From Pseudoalteromonas sp. GCY (GTDB lineage Bacteria; Pseudomonadota; Gammaproteobacteria; Enterobacterales; Alteromonadaceae), in assembly GCF_016695175.1 (NCBI RefSeq), contig NZ_CP068023.1, positions 2,123,501 through 2,187,500 of the forward strand: a DNA stretch of 64,000 bases, written 5' to 3'. Below the pieces are notes generated by a model. The model saw only the letters and a program-made list of their open reading frames with translations. It did no database searches and was not told the origin of the DNA. A program made the translations under genes and the position numbers. Of this stretch, positions 18,908 to 29,279 are shown in pieces; positions within the stretch are counted from its first letter, which is position 1, and every line of letters starts with the position of its first letter.

Positions 18908-20029
18908 ATGATTATTGGTGTACCTAAAGAGATAAAAAACCACGAATACCGCGTTGGTATGGTTCCTGCGAGCGTTCGTGAACTAATCAATCACGGTCAC
19001 GAAGTCGTTGTTGAAACAAATGCTGGTATCGGCATTGGTTTTACTGACGAAGATTATGTTCAAGTTGGTGCTAAAGTTTTAGACACAGCGGCAGAAGTTT
19101 TTGCTACTGCTGATATGATTGTTAAAGTAAAAGAGCCTCAAGCTGTTGAGCGCGCAATGCTGCGTGAAGATCAAATTCTATTTACTTACCTTCACCTAGC
19201 ACCAGATCTTCCACAAACAGAAGATCTAATCAAGAGCGGTGCTATCTGTATCGCATACGAAACGGTAACTGATGCGCGTGGTGGTCTTCCACTGCTAGCG
19301 CCAATGTCAGAAGTTGCTGGTCGTATGTCAATTCAAGCTGGTGCTCAAGCGCTTGAAAAGTCACGCGAAGGCCGTGGTATGCTGCTAGGTGGCGTACCTG
19401 GCGTTGAACCAGCTAAAGTCGTTGTGATCGGTGGTGGTATGGTTGGTCGTAACGCAGCGCAAATGGCTGTAGGTCTAGGCGCAGACGTTACTATTCTTGA
19501 CCGTAGCATTGATGTATTACGTTCTTTAAATGCACAATTTGGTAGCCAAGCTAAAGTTATCTACTCAACTGCTGATGCACTTGAAAAACACGTACTAGAA
19601 GCAGATCTTGTGATCGGCGGCGTACTAATTCCTGGTGCAGCGGCTCCTAAGCTTGTAACTGCAGAACACATCAAAGCGATGAAGCCTGGTGCTGCTATTG
19701 TTGACGTTGCAATCGACCAAGGTGGCTGTATCGCGACTTCTAAAGCGACTACGCATGCAGAACCAACATACATTGTTGATGACGTAGTTCACTACTGTGT
19801 AGCTAACATGCCTGGTGCTGTGCCTCGTACTTCAACGTTTGCACTTAACAATGCAACGCTTCCGTACATCATCAAGCTTGCAAACTTAGGCTACAAACAA
19901 GCGCTACTCAATGACAAGCACTTTATGGACGGCCTAAACGTTCTGAAAGGTCAAGTAACGTGTAAAGAAGTGGCAGAAGGCTTCAACATGGAATACGTTG
20001 ACCCACGCGCTGCACTAGAAAATGCTTAA
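18908..20029 (+). CDS. ald: Alanine dehydrogenase
   Basis: The 373-residue cytosolic enzyme interconverts L-alanine and pyruvate plus ammonia with NAD. The start [20 protein letters not shown] is the family signature. Also seen are VKVKEP with the substrate Lys, FTYLHLAPD with the catalytic His, the NAD fold [28 protein letters not shown], and DVAIDQGGC. Length fits the family. It reads away from lrp and is followed by a strong terminator, so it is monocistronic. It allows alanine to be used as carbon and nitrogen source. Confidence 0.97.
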   Translation: MIIGVPKEIKNHEYRVGMVPASVRELINHGHEVVVETNAGIGIGFTDEDYVQVGAKVLDTAAEVFATADMIVKVKEPQAVERAMLREDQILFTYLHLAPDLPQTEDLIKSGAICIAYETVTDARGGLPLLAPMSEVAGRMSIQAGAQALEKSREGRGMLLGGVPGVEPAKVVVIGGGMVGRNAAQMAVGLGADVTILDRSIDVLRSLNAQFGSQAKVIYSTADALEKHVLEADLVIGGVLIPGAAAPKLVTAEHIKAMKPGAAIVDVAIDQGGCIATSKATTHAEPTYIVDDVVHYCVANMPGAVPRTSTFALNNATLPYIIKLANLGYKQALLNDKHFMDGLNVLKGQVTCKEVAEGFNMEYVDPRAALENA

Positions 20030-20046
20030 TTTTGAATTTAAGTAGT

Positions 20047-20074
20047 AAAAAGGGCTTCAATTGAAGCCCTTTTT
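20047..20074. terminator. Bidirectional terminator between ald and the DUF4382 gene
   Basis: A perfect 28-base palindrome, arms AAAAAGGGCTTCAA and TTGAAGCCCTTTTT, lies 18 bases after ald. The A and T flanks make it usable from both strands, and the convergent lipoprotein gene ends 41 bases further on. Confidence 0.88.
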
Positions 20075-20114
20075 GTTTTCTGTTATACCAATTTGCTTAA
20101 AAGACTAAATGGTA

Positions 20115-21074
20115 TTAGTTTGTCTCGAAATTCACTTCGATATCTTGCGTTAACGTAACGTCTTTTGTTTGATACAAACTAAAATCTGCATCTATCGTTT
20201 CGGCATCATCTAAATGACCTAAGCACGAATACCCTACTTTGTAATCTCCAGAACCAATAAATGCTATCTCATATTCACTCTCGGCATCTAAGTTTGCGGT
20301 TGCTACTGGCGCTGAATCTTCATCACTGATGTCGCTTGGCACTGCAACATCCGCTTTATAAAGATAAACAACATGTTTATATTCTCCGACTAGAGGAGCT
20401 AGGTCCGCGTTATCTGCCATACATGCATTTTTCACAGACTCGCTAACCATGCCCTCAATCTCAAAACTGGTTAACAGATTTTCCAAACGGACAGCTGTTG
20501 GTTTTAGATAAACGGTGTCATCATTTGTGCGCTTCAACAGCGCCTTATTTAAGTCAAACTCCAATACGATTTGGTTCTCACCTTCATTTAACGAGAAGTT
20601 ATTGAGTTGGATTTCACCTACACCATCGTTACCTTTACGGGTTACGGCTAACGGTGCTTGACTACCATCTAAAAAACGCACGCTAGAGGTTAAATCAAAA
20701 TTAGACCCCGCACTACCGTTTACAACATCGGCTCTGATCCACTCATAATCACCGGCATCAATCTCTTGGTCGTTTACAACTAGATAAATATCATCACCCG
20801 TATATTCAAGCAGATTAATTTTCATTGGATTACCCTGCGCATCCAAGGTATCAAATGTGACATCTTCTTTTCCAGATGCTCTAAATGTCAGCCGTTGAAT
20901 AACAAGGTTTACCTCTGCAAGATTATTCACAGCAGCATCTGACACACCCACACTTACGGTGGTTTTTTGGGTTGGTTGCGTGGTGTTGTTGTCGTTTGAA
21001 TCAGAACCTGAACCGCCACCGCATGCAGCGAGTATCATTGCCGAGGCAATTGCTGTTAAAACTGGTTTATACAT
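20115..21074 (-). CDS. DUF4382 lipoprotein
   Basis: The protein has 319 residues from the ATG at 21074, which follows a GAGGAGAAAAC site. It begins MYKPVLTAIASAMILAACGGGSGSDS, a lipoprotein signal with Cys at the LAAC lipobox and a flexible Gly/Ser/Asp linker. The next ~170 residues match DUF4382 (VSVGVSDAAVNNLAEVNLVI, DAGDYEWIRADV), a beta-rich envelope domain of unknown role common in marine gammaproteobacteria. An Asp after the lipidated Cys is absent, so outer-membrane sorting is likely. It is monocistronic and divergent from the chemoreceptor gene. Confidence 0.85.
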   Translation of the reverse strand: MYKPVLTAIASAMILAACGGGSGSDSNDNNTTQPTQKTTVSVGVSDAAVNNLAEVNLVIQRLTFRASGKEDVTFDTLDAQGNPMKINLLEYTGDDIYLVVNDQEIDAGDYEWIRADVVNGSAGSNFDLTSSVRFLDGSQAPLAVTRKGNDGVGEIQLNNFSLNEGENQIVLEFDLNKALLKRTNDDTVYLKPTAVRLENLLTSFEIEGMVSESVKNACMADNADLAPLVGEYKHVVYLYKADVAVPSDISDEDSAPVATANLDAESEYEIAFIGSGDYKVGYSCLGHLDDAETIDADFSLYQTKDVTLTQDIEVNFETN

Positions 21075-21239
21075 GATGTTTTCTCCTCTTCTAAGTATTA
21101 AAGAATAGGAATTGCACCATGAATAAATAATTAATATAAATGCAATAATTTGAAATACCTTCAAATGCAGTGTAGAAGGTTTGGCATTTTCTTATTAAAT
21201 GTCATAAGTTTAATGTATCAAACTTATTGGAGTGTGGCC

Positions 21240-23108
21240 GTGAAGTTTAAACACAAAGTCGTATCCGTCTCTGCGCTTGTGCTGCTTGCAGCATTACTGA
21301 TCTTATCTGTTATTCAATACATTTCCGTGCAATCAGCAATCAAAGCGCAAGCCGAACAAAGTGTGAATGAAATAATTCAGGGAATTGGTAACACTGTCAC
21401 TGCGCAAATGAAAGGAGCAACCGATCTCGCCGCTCTTGCTACCAATCTCGTTGCTTCCACTGACACTTTAGACGCAGCCTTTCCTATCCTCTCGCAGCCA
21501 CAGCTCACAACTTCTTTCCTACTGATAGGTTATGGTGAAGAGCAAACTGGAAAATATGTCGCAAGCGATCCAAATTGGAGCCCTGGTGCAAACTGGGACC
21601 CGAGAAAACGACCTTGGTATACCGACGCAAAAACTGCACGAAAGCTCATTATCACAGCACCTTATGCTGATGCGGTAAGTAACGAAATCGTGGTATCAAT
21701 CGGTGCACCAGTGTTTAAACAAGGCCAATTTAACGGCGCGATTTTTTACGACGTTAGTTTGGCAAAACTCGGCGAAATGATTAACTCGTTTAACCTGCTA
21801 GACGCGGGCTTTGCCTTTATGGTGAGTAAAGACGGGTCGACTATCTCACACCCTGATGTAAAACTAAATGGTAAGTCTTCTCGTACATTTCTCGGTGATA
21901 TAAGTATTTCGGAAAATATCCAATACGTTGAAGTGAACGGCGAAGACAAATTAGTACAATTTAAAGAGGTCGAAGGCTTAGATTGGTATTTAGGGGTGAT
22001 GCTGGATGAAGACACCGTTTTTGCCGCACTTTCACGACTGCAAAGAAATGCAGCCATATTTGCCTTTATTTCTGTGGCACTCGCGACTGTGCTACTTTCT
22101 TTTGTGATTAGCTTATTATTAAAGCCGCTTGATGAAATCAACACCGCCATGGCTGCTATCGCACGCGGTAATGCAGACTTAACCGTACGATTAAATACCG
22201 AGCATGAACCCGAATTTGCAGCACTGGCGCAAAACTTTAATGCGTTTACCAGCAGCTTACAGTCTCTAATAGCGAATATTCAAGGTCTAGGCCATGAAGT
22301 TTTAAACGATGCGCAACAAACATCTAAGGTTGCAAATAAAGCTAAACTATCGATTCAAGAGCAATTAGCGAGTATCAAAGTCCTTGATGAAGCAACAACA
22401 CACATGTCTGCAACTGAACATCAAGTAACACAATCTGCCCATGAAGCCGCTGAAGCAATTAAAACCACCGATCAAGTTGCTCGCCAAGGTGAAAAAATCG
22501 TTGCAGAAACAACGGAGACGATTCAAGAGCTATCTAATCAAATCAGTTCGGCAATGACCGTAGTTACGGAATTAGAAAGCTCGTCTGCTGCTATTGAACA
22601 AATATTATCGGTTATCAACAGTATCGCAGAGCAAACTAACCTCCTAGCGCTCAATGCAGCTATTGAAGCCGCAAGAGCTGGTGAGTCTGGCCGCGGCTTT
22701 GCCGTCGTTGCAGACGAAGTGAGATCGCTTGCACAAAGAACACAAGAAGCCACAACTGAAATCCGTGGAATGATAAGTCAACTACAGTCAGGTTCAGAAA
22801 GCGCGGTTACTGTAATGAAGCAAAGCCAACATTATGTCGATAAAACGGTTGAAAAGGCAGAGCAAACTCGAGCAGCGCTTGAAGATATGCGTAGTGCCAT
22901 TCGCCATATTGTCGATTTGAATTCACGTATTGCTGATATGCTGAACGAGCAAAATGACATTGTAAATAACGTGAATAGCAGTAGCTCATCAATTCGTGGT
23001 ATTTCCGAGTCGGTGTATAGCGAAGCTAAGAGCGTTGATGCCACCATGCAGTCTCAAGTAGAAAAGATAACAACCCAAGAACAACTACTTGAGCAATTCA
23101 AAGTTTGA
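21240..23108 (+). CDS. Methyl-accepting chemotaxis protein with periplasmic Cache domain
   Basis: The receptor has 622 residues from the GTG at 21240, chosen because GGAG lies 8 bases before it; ATG at 21213 is an alternative. A first membrane helix (about 10-30) is followed by a periplasmic Cache domain with [12 protein letters not shown] and VVSIGAPVF, typical of amino-acid or organic-acid sensing Cache receptors. A second helix near 270-295, a HAMP domain and the cytoplasmic signalling hairpin follow; the tip reads [21 protein letters not shown]. No C-terminal CheR pentapeptide is seen. The ligand cannot be told from sequence. Confidence 0.93.
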   Translation: MKFKHKVVSVSALVLLAALLILSVIQYISVQSAIKAQAEQSVNEIIQGIGNTVTAQMKGATDLAALATNLVASTDTLDAAFPILSQPQLTTSFLLIGYGEEQTGKYVASDPNWSPGANWDPRKRPWYTDAKTARKLIITAPYADAVSNEIVVSIGAPVFKQGQFNGAIFYDVSLAKLGEMINSFNLLDAGFAFMVSKDGSTISHPDVKLNGKSSRTFLGDISISENIQYVEVNGEDKLVQFKEVEGLDWYLGVMLDEDTVFAALSRLQRNAAIFAFISVALATVLLSFVISLLLKPLDEINTAMAAIARGNADLTVRLNTEHEPEFAALAQNFNAFTSSLQSLIANIQGLGHEVLNDAQQTSKVANKAKLSIQEQLASIKVLDEATTHMSATEHQVTQSAHEAAEAIKTTDQVARQGEKIVAETTETIQELSNQISSAMTVVTELESSSAAIEQILSVINSIAEQTNLLALNAAIEAARAGESGRGFAVVADEVRSLAQRTQEATTEIRGMISQLQSGSESAVTVMKQSQHYVDKTVEKAEQTRAALEDMRSAIRHIVDLNSRIADMLNEQNDIVNNVNSSSSSIRGISESVYSEAKSVDATMQSQVEKITTQEQLLEQFKV

Positions 23109-23174
23109 TTATCGGTAAACTAAACCGTTACTATAGAGACAGTTGTAAAGCGGCGCGATGCCAAGAGATAAAAC

Positions 23175-23741
23175 ATGAAAGCGAATTTGCAGGATTTATT
23201 TGAACAGTATTTTCAGATAGCTGAACAGGTTCAGATCAACCTCTACCCGGTTGATGACAATATGGTTCCAGAAAATGAATATCAACTAGAAGCTGCAATT
23301 CCGCCGCTATTTAAGCTCGCGAACGAAATTAATGAGTTAGATCTTAATGCCCTGCGACCACTTCGTAATCTGGGTGATATTGCCAATGAGTTAGCTGCTT
23401 ATTTGCAGGCGCAATCACGTAAGATTGATTTAATTATCAGCCATATTCTCGCAACCGAAGAACCTGACGACAGTCATCTATTTTGTGACAGCTACGGCGG
23501 CGGCGGCCTGACCGCAACGTTAGAAGCAAATTATGAAGTCGGACAATCATTACGAACTAAAATATTTTTGCGCAATGAAGCCAGTGCTATCTTTTGCTAC
23601 TCAGAAGTCATTGCCAAGCAAGATGGTAAATTCACCCTCGCCTTTACCGCTATTAGAGAAGCAGATCAAGAGTTGCTCGTACGGGCAAGCCTACACGCCC
23701 AGACGAGACAACTTAAGCTAAAGCAGCAAAAAGACCAATAA
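23175..23741 (+). CDS. Possible PilZ-domain protein
   Basis: The 188-residue soluble protein has a helical N-terminal half (to about residue 95) and a beta-rich C-terminal half that looks like PilZ: DSYGGGGLTATL in the place of the usual D/N-x-S-x-x-G motif, followed by GQSLRTKIFLR and alternating strands. The N-terminal Arg motif of cyclic-di-GMP binders (RxxxR) is not clear; only RKIDL precedes the domain. It may therefore be a non-binding or divergent PilZ. It stands 66 bases after the chemoreceptor gene and may be read with it. The family call is by eye. Confidence 0.55.
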   Translation: MKANLQDLFEQYFQIAEQVQINLYPVDDNMVPENEYQLEAAIPPLFKLANEINELDLNALRPLRNLGDIANELAAYLQAQSRKIDLIISHILATEEPDDSHLFCDSYGGGGLTATLEANYEVGQSLRTKIFLRNEASAIFCYSEVIAKQDGKFTLAFTAIREADQELLVRASLHAQTRQLKLKQQKDQ

Positions 23742-23855
23742 GGCATTTAACGCATTAAGTGCCTCCTTTAAATGCTCAATTATCTTCACAAAACTTACTG
23801 ACACACCTGAGGTTAATGATAAACTATAGGCTTATTATTATATGGTGATGATTTA

Positions 23856-24893
23856 ATGAGTTTTACTTTACTCCCAGAATGGGCACCACAAGACGCAATC
23901 ATGCTTACTTGGCCGCATTCTGATACCGATTGGAGCGACATTCTCAGTGACGTTGAACCTGTGTACGTTGCACTTTGCCAACATATTACCCAAGTTCAAG
24001 AAGTCGTTATCGTGGCGCATAATAAAGCGTTAAAACAGCATATCGAGAACTTACTCTGCACAGCTGAGGTTAGCTTAGCCAAGTGTCACTTTGTTGTTAC
24101 GCCTTGCAATGACACATGGGCCCGTGACCACGGTCCACTTACGACGCAAACAAGTACAGGAAATCTATGTATCAAAGATTTCACCTTTACGGGTTGGGGT
24201 AACAAGTTTGCTGCGGATTTAGACAATAAGATCAATCAGCAGCTTGCCAAACAGGTCCTCAACCCAAACTGTACTTTTGAAAAGGTTGACGTGGTACTTG
24301 AAGGCGGCGGCATTGAGATTAACGAGTCCAATGTCTTATTGACCACTTCAGAGTGTCTGTTGAACCCAAATCGCAATCCACATCTAAGTAAAACCGAATT
24401 AGAACTACTGTTGCAAAAAGAGTTAGGTGCAGAGTCCTTCTTGTGGGTTGATCATGGATACTTAGCCGGTGATGATACGGATAGTCATATTGACACGTTA
24501 GTGCGTTTTGCGCCGGATAATACCTTGGTATATGTAAAGTGCGACGACAAATCAGACGAGCACTATGATGCCCTTAATAAAATGGAACAGCAGCTACGCA
24601 CATTCCGCACCCCAAATGGCGATCCATACCGTTTAATTAGTTTACCTTGGCCTAGTGCTAAGTTTGATAACGAGGGTGAAAGATTACCTGCAACTTATGC
24701 AAACTATCTGATCTTGAATAAAACCGTATTAGTACCTATCTATGGCGACGAAAAAGATCAAGAAGCGCTGGACAAAGTCTCTCTTGCCCACCCAGAAAGA
24801 ACGGTAATTGGCGTTAACTGCCTACCAATCATCCATCAATTCGGTAGCCTGCACTGTATTACGATGCAGTTACCAAAAGGTTTTTTAAGGTAA
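23856..24893 (+). CDS. aguA: Agmatine deiminase
   Basis: This 345-residue guanidino-group-modifying enzyme hydrolyses agmatine to N-carbamoylputrescine and ammonia. Motifs: NDTWARDHGPL (substrate Asp), LEGGGIEIN, DTDSHIDTLVRF (catalytic His), and GSLHCITMQLPKG with the nucleophilic Cys near the C-terminus. The length is a little below that of the plant and Pseudomonas enzymes (about 370), mainly in the N-terminal part. The aguB partner starts 5 bases after the stop, so the pair makes putrescine from arginine-derived agmatine. Related peptidylarginine deiminases are less likely given this neighbour. Confidence 0.93.
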   Translation: MSFTLLPEWAPQDAIMLTWPHSDTDWSDILSDVEPVYVALCQHITQVQEVVIVAHNKALKQHIENLLCTAEVSLAKCHFVVTPCNDTWARDHGPLTTQTSTGNLCIKDFTFTGWGNKFAADLDNKINQQLAKQVLNPNCTFEKVDVVLEGGGIEINESNVLLTTSECLLNPNRNPHLSKTELELLLQKELGAESFLWVDHGYLAGDDTDSHIDTLVRFAPDNTLVYVKCDDKSDEHYDALNKMEQQLRTFRTPNGDPYRLISLPWPSAKFDNEGERLPATYANYLILNKTVLVPIYGDEKDQEALDKVSLAHPERTVIGVNCLPIIHQFGSLHCITMQLPKGFLR

Positions 24894-24898
24894 GTACC

Positions 24899-25789
24899 AT
24901 GACTGAAAAAAACATCAAAGTTGGTATTGTTCAACATAGCAACTCTACAGATCTCGTAAACAACTTTGCAAAAACCTGTGACGGTATCCGAAAAGCCGCT
25001 AGTCAGGGGGCTAAGCTTATCGTGTTACAAGAATTGCACCGCAGCTTGTATTTTTGCCAGACTGAAGACACAGATCTCTTCGACTTAGCGGAAACCATTC
25101 CAGGCCCAAGCACAGACTCACTAGGCGCACTTGCAAAAGAGCTTAATGTTGTCATCGTTGCGTCGTTATTTGAAAAGCGTGCAACAGGGCTTTATCACAA
25201 CACCGCAGTTGTACTTGAGTCTGACGGTACGATTGCCGGCAAATACCGTAAAATGCACATTCCTGATGACCCAGGTTTTTATGAAAAGTTTTACTTCACC
25301 CCTGGCGACATGGGCTTTACTCCAATTCAGACTTCTGTAGGCAAATTAGGCGTACTGGTGTGTTGGGATCAATGGTTCCCAGAAGGTGCGCGCCTGATGG
25401 CAATGGCGGGCGCTGAGTTTTTAATTTACCCAACGGCAATTGGCTGGGATCCTCGCGATGATAAAGCAGAACAAATTCGTCAACGAGATGCTTGGATAAT
25501 TGCACAGCGTGCACATGCAGTCTCTAACGGAGTACCTGTGATTAGCGTTAACCGTGTTGGCCATGAATCAGACCCTTCAGGTCAAAGTGAAGGTATTCAA
25601 TTCTGGGGCAATTCTTTTGTTACCGGTCCGCAAGGTGAAATGTTATTGCATGCATCTGAAGAAGCTGAAGAAATCTCGGTTGTTGATGTTGATCTTGCAC
25701 GCAGTGAATCTGTTCGTCGCATCTGGCCGTATTTAAGAGACAGACGAATCGATCACTATCAGGATCTTTGCAAAATTTATCGCGATTAA
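24899..25789 (+). CDS. aguB: N-carbamoylputrescine amidohydrolase
   Basis: The 296-residue nitrilase-family enzyme converts N-carbamoylputrescine to putrescine, CO2 and ammonia. The catalytic triad is visible: Glu in VLQELHRS, Lys in GKYRKMHIPDDPGFYEKFYF and Cys in GVLVCWDQWFPEGAR. The long segment around the Lys and the final FWGNSFVTGP are typical of this subgroup. The gene follows aguA by 5 bases and precedes mfd by 16, so readthrough into mfd is likely. Confidence 0.95.
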   Translation: MTEKNIKVGIVQHSNSTDLVNNFAKTCDGIRKAASQGAKLIVLQELHRSLYFCQTEDTDLFDLAETIPGPSTDSLGALAKELNVVIVASLFEKRATGLYHNTAVVLESDGTIAGKYRKMHIPDDPGFYEKFYFTPGDMGFTPIQTSVGKLGVLVCWDQWFPEGARLMAMAGAEFLIYPTAIGWDPRDDKAEQIRQRDAWIIAQRAHAVSNGVPVISVNRVGHESDPSGQSEGIQFWGNSFVTGPQGEMLLHASEEAEEISVVDVDLARSESVRRIWPYLRDRRIDHYQDLCKIYRD

Positions 25790-25805
25790 TAAATAGGAGT
25801 AATCA

Positions 25806-28800
25806 ATGGCGAATGTGCAATGGAACAATTTACCTTGGGTAAAATCAAACAAGGATAAAATTTCGTGGGGTAATTTGGTTGGCAGTAGCTTATCACTGTG
25901 TTTGAGTGAGCACATCCAACAACATGACAACTTAGTTGTACTCGTCACCCCCGATACACCTTCCGCACTTCGCCTTGAGCATGAACTGGCGTATCTTTTA
26001 AAAGACACGCCTGTCATGATGTTTCCTGACTGGGAAACGTTACCCTATGATCACTTTTCACCACATCAAGACATTATTTCTCAGCGTCTTGCGACGCTAA
26101 ATACACTCAAACAGGAAAAGCAATCCGTACTCATCATTCCTGTTTCAACCCTCATGCTACGTACCGCACCGCCTAGCTTTATCCACGGCATGAGTCTTCA
26201 GGTTAAAAAAGGTGACACAGTAGACGCACAAAGCTTGCGTGATACCTTAACTCAAGCGGGTTATCGTCATGTCCAGCAGGTCATGGAACATGGTGAGTTT
26301 GCCGTTAGAGGCTCCATTATTGATTTATACCCCATGGGTAGCCCACTCCCCTTTAGACTAGATTTCTTTGATAATGAGTTAGACTCAATTCGTCATTTTG
26401 ATATCGAAAGCCAACGCTCAAATAATGAAATTGATGCTATCGATTTATTACCGGCGCACGAATTCCCAACCAATGCAGAAGACATTGAACGCTTTAGAAT
26501 TAATTACCGCGAAGCGTTCGGCGCAAGTAGTGAAAAAGACAGTATCTATATGCAAGTCAGTAAAGGGAACTGGCCTGCGGGTATAGAGTACTATTTGCCG
26601 CTCTTTTTTGATTCATTAGCGACGGTGTTTGACTATTTGCCTGAAGATACCGTATTTATGCCTTTTGGCGACATTGAATCTGCAGCGCAAACCTTTTGGC
26701 AAGACGTATCTAAACGCTACGAAAGTCGCCGAGTTGACCCACTTCGCCCGCTACTTTCACCAGTCAAGCTATATCAGCCAATAGAGACCTTGTTTGAAGG
26801 CCTTAACGGCTTCTCTCGAATAAAGCTTAGTCAAGCGGCGCTTGGAACCAAAGCGGGCAATAACAATGTCGCTGCTGAATTAATCGATGATGTCCGTATT
26901 GAGCATAAACAAGCTAATCCATATCAAAAAATCCTCGATTACATCGCTGCTGAGAAAAAGCAAAAGTCTCGGGTGTTATTCAGTGTTGAATCAGAGGGAC
27001 GACGAGAGTCACTGCTCACCTTATTAAAGCCAACAGGACTAAAACTTAAGCCCTACAAACGTATTTCAGAGTTTGTATCTAGCGACTCAGATGTTGGTGT
27101 GGTCGTCACTCCACTTGCTACCAGTGTTAAGCTACTGGATAAACAATCGCTGTCTATCATCACCGAGCAAGAACTGTTAGGTGTTAAGATTTCCCAAAAG
27201 CGCCGCCGTAAACATAAATACGAGCAAGGGCAAGACGCCCTGATCCGAAACCTCGCTGAGTTAAAAGAAGGTCAACCTATTGTTCATTTAGATCATGGTG
27301 TAGGCCGCTATTTAGGTCTAGAAACTATAGATGCAGCGGGTATTGCTACCGAGTTTGTGACTATCATCTATGCCAATGACGCTAAACTTTATGTGCCTGT
27401 CTCTTCACTCCATATGCTTAGTCGTTACTCAGGAGGTGAAGAAGCTTCTGCACCACTTCATAAACTGGGTAATGACGCGTGGGAAAAAGCAAAACGCAAA
27501 GCGGCTGAAAAAGTCAGAGATGTTGCTGCTGAACTCCTAGACATATACGCAAAACGCCAAAGTAAACCGGGTTATGCATTTAAGCTAGATGCGAGTGCCT
27601 ATCGAGACTTTTCTGATAGCTTCCCGTTTGAAGAAACAGACGATCAACGTAATGCAATCACAGCCGTACTTGCAGACATGCAATCAAGCCTTGCAATGGA
27701 TAGACTCGTTTGTGGTGATGTTGGCTTTGGTAAAACCGAAGTGGCCATGCGCGCAGCATTTGTTGCCGTCAACGATAGCAAACAAGTGGCTGTCTTAGTG
27801 CCAACTACGCTCCTTGCCCAACAACACTTCGAGAACTTTAAAGACCGTTTTGCCGATCTGCCTGTTGAAGTCGGTGTGCTTTCGCGCTTTAACTCAGCGA
27901 AAGAACAAAAAGAGACGTTACAAAAACTTGAAGAAGGCAAAATTGATATTGTGATAGGCACCCATAAGCTTATCCAAGAAAACATCAAGTTCGCCGATTT
28001 GGGTTTGTTGATTGTTGACGAAGAACATCGCTTTGGTGTGAGGCAAAAAGAAAAGATTAAGCAGCTAAGAGCGGATGTCGACATTCTTACCCTTACCGCT
28101 ACCCCCATTCCGCGTACACTGAATATGGCAATGAGTGGTATGCGTGATCTCTCTATTATCGCGACACCGCCAGCCAAACGATTAGCAGTAAAGACCTTTG
28201 TGCGAGAGCGCAATGACGAGCTTATCCGCGAAGCAATTTTGCGTGAAATCAAGCGCGGTGGACAGGTTTACTTCCTTCATAATAATGTCGAGACAATAGA
28301 CAAGATCACCGCTGATATCTCGGCGCTCGTGCCAGAAGCCAACGTCACCACGGCCCACGGGCAAATGCGTGAAAAAGAACTTGAGCACTTGATGGGTGAG
28401 TTCTATCACCAAAAGTATAACGTGCTTGTGTGTACAACCATTATTGAAACCGGTATCGATATCCCCTCTGCTAATACCATCATTATGGATAGAGCCGATA
28501 AACTTGGATTGGCACAGTTACATCAGCTTCGCGGCCGTGTAGGACGAAGCCATCACCAAGCATACGCATACCTACTCACGAAGAATAGCCAAGCCTTAAC
28601 TAAAGACGCAGTCAAGCGCTTACAGGCCATTGAGCAACTCGAAGACCTAGGCGCAGGTTTTGCCCTTGCCACCCACGATTTAGAGATCCGTGGTGCGGGT
28701 GAGTTACTGGGAGACGACCAAAGCGGTCAAATTCAAACCGTTGGTTTTACGCTGTATATGGAAATGCTGGAACAAGCCGTTGAAGCCTTGAAAAATGGTA

Positions 28801-29279
28801 AAGAGCCGACACTCGATAACCTACTCCAGCAGCAAAGCGAGGTGGACCTTAAGTTCCCAGCACTGCTACCGGATGATTACATTCATGATGTAAATATTCG
28901 CCTTAGCATGTATAAACGCATTGCTAGCACAAAGTCGCTGGCGGAGCTTGATGAGCTGCAAATCGAATTAATCGACCGCTTTGGGCTACTGCCTGATGCG
29001 GCTAAAAACCTCTTTGCGGTGCAGTCTGTAAAGCTAAAGGCAACCCAACTAGGCATTAACAAGGTCGAAGCAAACCCCAAAGGTGGCTTCTTTGAGTTCA
29101 GTAGTCATACAAAAGTTAACCCAACATTCATCATAGGATTGATACAAAGTAGCCCGTCAACCTATAGAATGGAAGGCGCGAATAAGCTGAAGTTCCTGAT
29201 CGAAGAAAAAAATGGCCAAGAGAGATTAAAACTGGTTAATGCGATGATTGATGACTTTGAAAAAAAGGCTGTAGCATGA
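25806..29279 (+). CDS. mfd: Transcription-repair coupling factor
   Basis: This 1157-residue protein matches E. coli Mfd (1148). It releases RNA polymerase stalled at DNA damage and recruits UvrA. The N-terminal UvrB-like module is followed by the polymerase-interaction domain (VHLDHGVGRYLGLETI), the RecG-like translocase with Walker A GDVGFGKTEVAMRA, DEEH box VDEEHRFGVRQKEKIK, TLTATPIPRT, QLRGRVGRS, and a TRG motif region. All helicase motifs are intact. It overlaps csiV by 4 bases (ATGA). Confidence 0.97.
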   Translation: MANVQWNNLPWVKSNKDKISWGNLVGSSLSLCLSEHIQQHDNLVVLVTPDTPSALRLEHELAYLLKDTPVMMFPDWETLPYDHFSPHQDIISQRLATLNTLKQEKQSVLIIPVSTLMLRTAPPSFIHGMSLQVKKGDTVDAQSLRDTLTQAGYRHVQQVMEHGEFAVRGSIIDLYPMGSPLPFRLDFFDNELDSIRHFDIESQRSNNEIDAIDLLPAHEFPTNAEDIERFRINYREAFGASSEKDSIYMQVSKGNWPAGIEYYLPLFFDSLATVFDYLPEDTVFMPFGDIESAAQTFWQDVSKRYESRRVDPLRPLLSPVKLYQPIETLFEGLNGFSRIKLSQAALGTKAGNNNVAAELIDDVRIEHKQANPYQKILDYIAAEKKQKSRVLFSVESEGRRESLLTLLKPTGLKLKPYKRISEFVSSDSDVGVVVTPLATSVKLLDKQSLSIITEQELLGVKISQKRRRKHKYEQGQDALIRNLAELKEGQPIVHLDHGVGRYLGLETIDAAGIATEFVTIIYANDAKLYVPVSSLHMLSRYSGGEEASAPLHKLGNDAWEKAKRKAAEKVRDVAAELLDIYAKRQSKPGYAFKLDASAYRDFSDSFPFEETDDQRNAITAVLADMQSSLAMDRLVCGDVGFGKTEVAMRAAFVAVNDSKQVAVLVPTTLLAQQHFENFKDRFADLPVEVGVLSRFNSAKEQKETLQKLEEGKIDIVIGTHKLIQENIKFADLGLLIVDEEHRFGVRQKEKIKQLRADVDILTLTATPIPRTLNMAMSGMRDLSIIATPPAKRLAVKTFVRERNDELIREAILREIKRGGQVYFLHNNVETIDKITADISALVPEANVTTAHGQMREKELEHLMGEFYHQKYNVLVCTTIIETGIDIPSANTIIMDRADKLGLAQLHQLRGRVGRSHHQAYAYLLTKNSQALTKDAVKRLQAIEQLEDLGAGFALATHDLEIRGAGELLGDDQSGQIQTVGFTLYMEMLEQAVEALKNGKEPTLDNLLQQQSEVDLKFPALLPDDYIHDVNIRLSMYKRIASTKSLAELDELQIELIDRFGLLPDAAKNLFAVQSVKLKATQLGINKVEANPKGGFFEFSSHTKVNPTFIIGLIQSSPSTYRMEGANKLKFLIEEKNGQERLKLVNAMIDDFEKKAVA

